NCBI GenBank assembly: GCA_034006405.1
Contig: JAVESW010000079.1
Span: 1 to 6,241 of the forward strand
Source of the DNA: JALNYB01 sp023230065
GTDB lineage: Archaea; Thermoplasmatota; Thermoplasmata; Methanomassiliicoccales; Methanomethylophilaceae
DNA length: 6,241 nucleotides
Direction: 5' to 3'
Part shown: piece by piece, positions 5,119 through 6,241 of the stretch
Layout of the letters: each line of letters begins with the position of its first letter
How positions within the stretch are numbered: the first letter of the stretch is position 1
Program-made: the position numbers and the translations under genes
Notes under the pieces: generated by a model
Database searches by the model: none
What the model was told of the DNA's origin: nothing
Seen by the model: the letters and a program-made list of their open reading frames with translations, nothing else

Positions 5119-6241
5119 TCACAGATCATATTTCTTGTTTATTTGCTCGTGGAGAAACTGCCTCGCGTCATTTCCGACGTAATCCTTAACCACCTGACCA
5201 TTCCCGATCAGGACGTACTTGTAGATCATCAGGCCTTCCATTCCAACCGGTCCACGTGAGTGGATCTTATTCGTACTTATGCCGACCTCTGCACCTTTGC
5301 CAAACCTGTATCCGTCGGCGAATCTTGTGGATGCGTTTATGAACACATCCGCTGAATCAACATTCTTGACGAAGACAGCCTGCTTCTTCTTGTTCTCTGT
5401 CATTATAGCATCTGTATGATGCGATCCGTGAATATTGATGAAATCGATCGCCTCTGCGATATCCTTGACGACCTTGATGGAGATGATTAGATCGTTATAC
5501 TCCGAGTCCCAATCCTTTGCAGTCGCTTTTGTGGTCGGTAACGTTTTAGAAACATATACCTTAGCGTCTGCATCCAATCTTACCTCCACACCGTTCTTAA
5601 CGAACTCTGCACACATCTTCGGAAGGAATTCCTCTGCGATGTTGGAATTGACAAGGAGAGTCTCCACTGCATTGCAGACTGCCGGATACTGTATCTTGGA
5701 GTCAAGCGTTGTCCTTACGGCGAGATCTATGTCCGCGTCATCATCCACATAGATGTGGCAGATACCTGCGGCATGTCCGAGCACCGGGATCTTTGTGTTG
5801 TTCTGAATATATTGAACAAAAGCATTGGAACCTCTCGGGATGAGGAGATCTATGTACTGATCGAGACTCAGTATCTCCGAGATATCGTCTCTTGTCTCCA
5901 TAAGGACGAATGCATCTTTCGGAACGCCCTCTGCAATTGCCGCTTTGGTCAGCAGATCGAATAATATGCGATTCGAATTAGCTGCTTCGGAACCGCCCTT
6001 GAAAGCCACTCCGTTGCCGCTCTTGAGACACAATGAAAGTATCTGTGGAACTACATCCGGACGTGACTCGAATATCACTCCGAGCATTCCAATCGGACAT
6101 TTGATCTGATACAGAGTGAGACCTTTGTCTAATTTCACAGTGGACATTGTCTCTCCGACAGGATCGCTCAATTTTACTACATCGAGTATACCGTCTATCA
6201 TACCGGTGATCTTCTCATCGGTTACCTTGAGTCTTTTGATA
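5119..6241 (-). CDS. proA: Gamma-glutamyl phosphate reductase / glutamate-5-semialdehyde dehydrogenase (5' end outside window)
   Basis: ProA reduces gamma-glutamyl phosphate with NADPH to glutamate-5-semialdehyde, which cyclises to pyrroline-5-carboxylate, the substrate of ProC. The frame stays open to the right edge: 13 further residues (IKRLKVTDEKITG) precede the first in-window Met at 6201 and match the family. The start is therefore not here, and by comparison with the usual length of about 415 residues some 40-50 are missing. Visible marks, counted from that Met, are DPVG (13-16), GVIFESRPDVV (41-51), FKGGSEA (67-73), YPAVCNAVET with catalytic Cys176 (codon 5674-5676), HGSHHTDAI, and the end region NASTRFADGYRFGKGAEVGIST...RGPVG. 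It lies just upstream of proB and is transcribed first. Confidence 0.96.
   Translation of the reverse strand, partial: IKRLKVTDEKITGMIDGILDVVKLSDPVGETMSTVKLDKGLTLYQIKCPIGMLGVIFESRPDVVPQILSLCLKSGNGVAFKGGSEAANSNRILFDLLTKAAIAEGVPKDAFVLMETRDDISEILSLDQYIDLLIPRGSNAFVQYIQNNTKIPVLGHAAGICHIYVDDDADIDLAVRTTLDSKIQYPAVCNAVETLLVNSNIAEEFLPKMCAEFVKNGVEVRLDADAKVYVSKTLPTTKATAKDWDSEYNDLIISIKVVKDIAEAIDFINIHGSHHTDAIMTENKKKQAVFVKNVDSADVFINASTRFADGYRFGKGAEVGISTNKIHSRGPVGMEGLMIYKYVLIGNGQVVKDYVGNDARQFLHEQINKKYDL

Noticed and set aside
1..6241. CRISPR array, insertion sequence or toxin-antitoxin/defence genes
   Set aside because: No regularly spaced direct repeats, no transposase, nuclease-toxin or Cas-like sequence is visible; all long genes are housekeeping families.

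Overview
This window looks like a chromosomal housekeeping segment from an archaeon. The ribosomal protein S15 has the archaeal/eukaryotic N-terminal extension. A Kae1-type t6A enzyme, an archaeal RecJ-like DHH nuclease downstream of the S15 gene and the tail of a fibrillarin-like protein are all archaeal hallmarks. Moderate GC, mixed Shine-Dalgarno and apparently leaderless starts, and a proBA pair would suit a euryarchaeon such as the Thermoplasmata/Methanomassiliicoccales group. That placement is an inference from gene content, not a demonstrated assignment.

Layout. Left block (1-2317, + strand): the last 16 codons of a probable fibrillarin-like methyltransferase, a Nudix hydrolase starting 1 nt after it, then a 90-nt gap with promoter-like sequence, then rps15 followed after 12 nt by a RecJ/GAN-like DHH phosphoesterase. 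Middle (2301-3284, - strand): kae1, convergent with the nuclease gene and overlapping its 3' end by 17 bp. It stops at the end of the Kae1 domain, so it is not fused to Bud32. Intergenic block (3285-3995): about 710 nt of AT-rich DNA with a clear tRNA-Val(GAC) gene as its only confident gene. It also holds several inverted repeats, the best being a 35-bp two-tier dyad at 3887-3921. Right block (3996-6241, - strand): proA (5' end beyond the window) followed by proB, which together convert glutamate to glutamate-5-semialdehyde for proline synthesis.

The left block combines rRNA/tRNA modification, ribosome assembly and nucleic-acid metabolism, an arrangement typical of archaeal informational operons. 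The proBA pair is a separate metabolic operon that converges on the tRNA gene. I see no mobile element, CRISPR array or defence system. The least explained sequence is the palindrome-rich stretch between tRNA-Val and proB.
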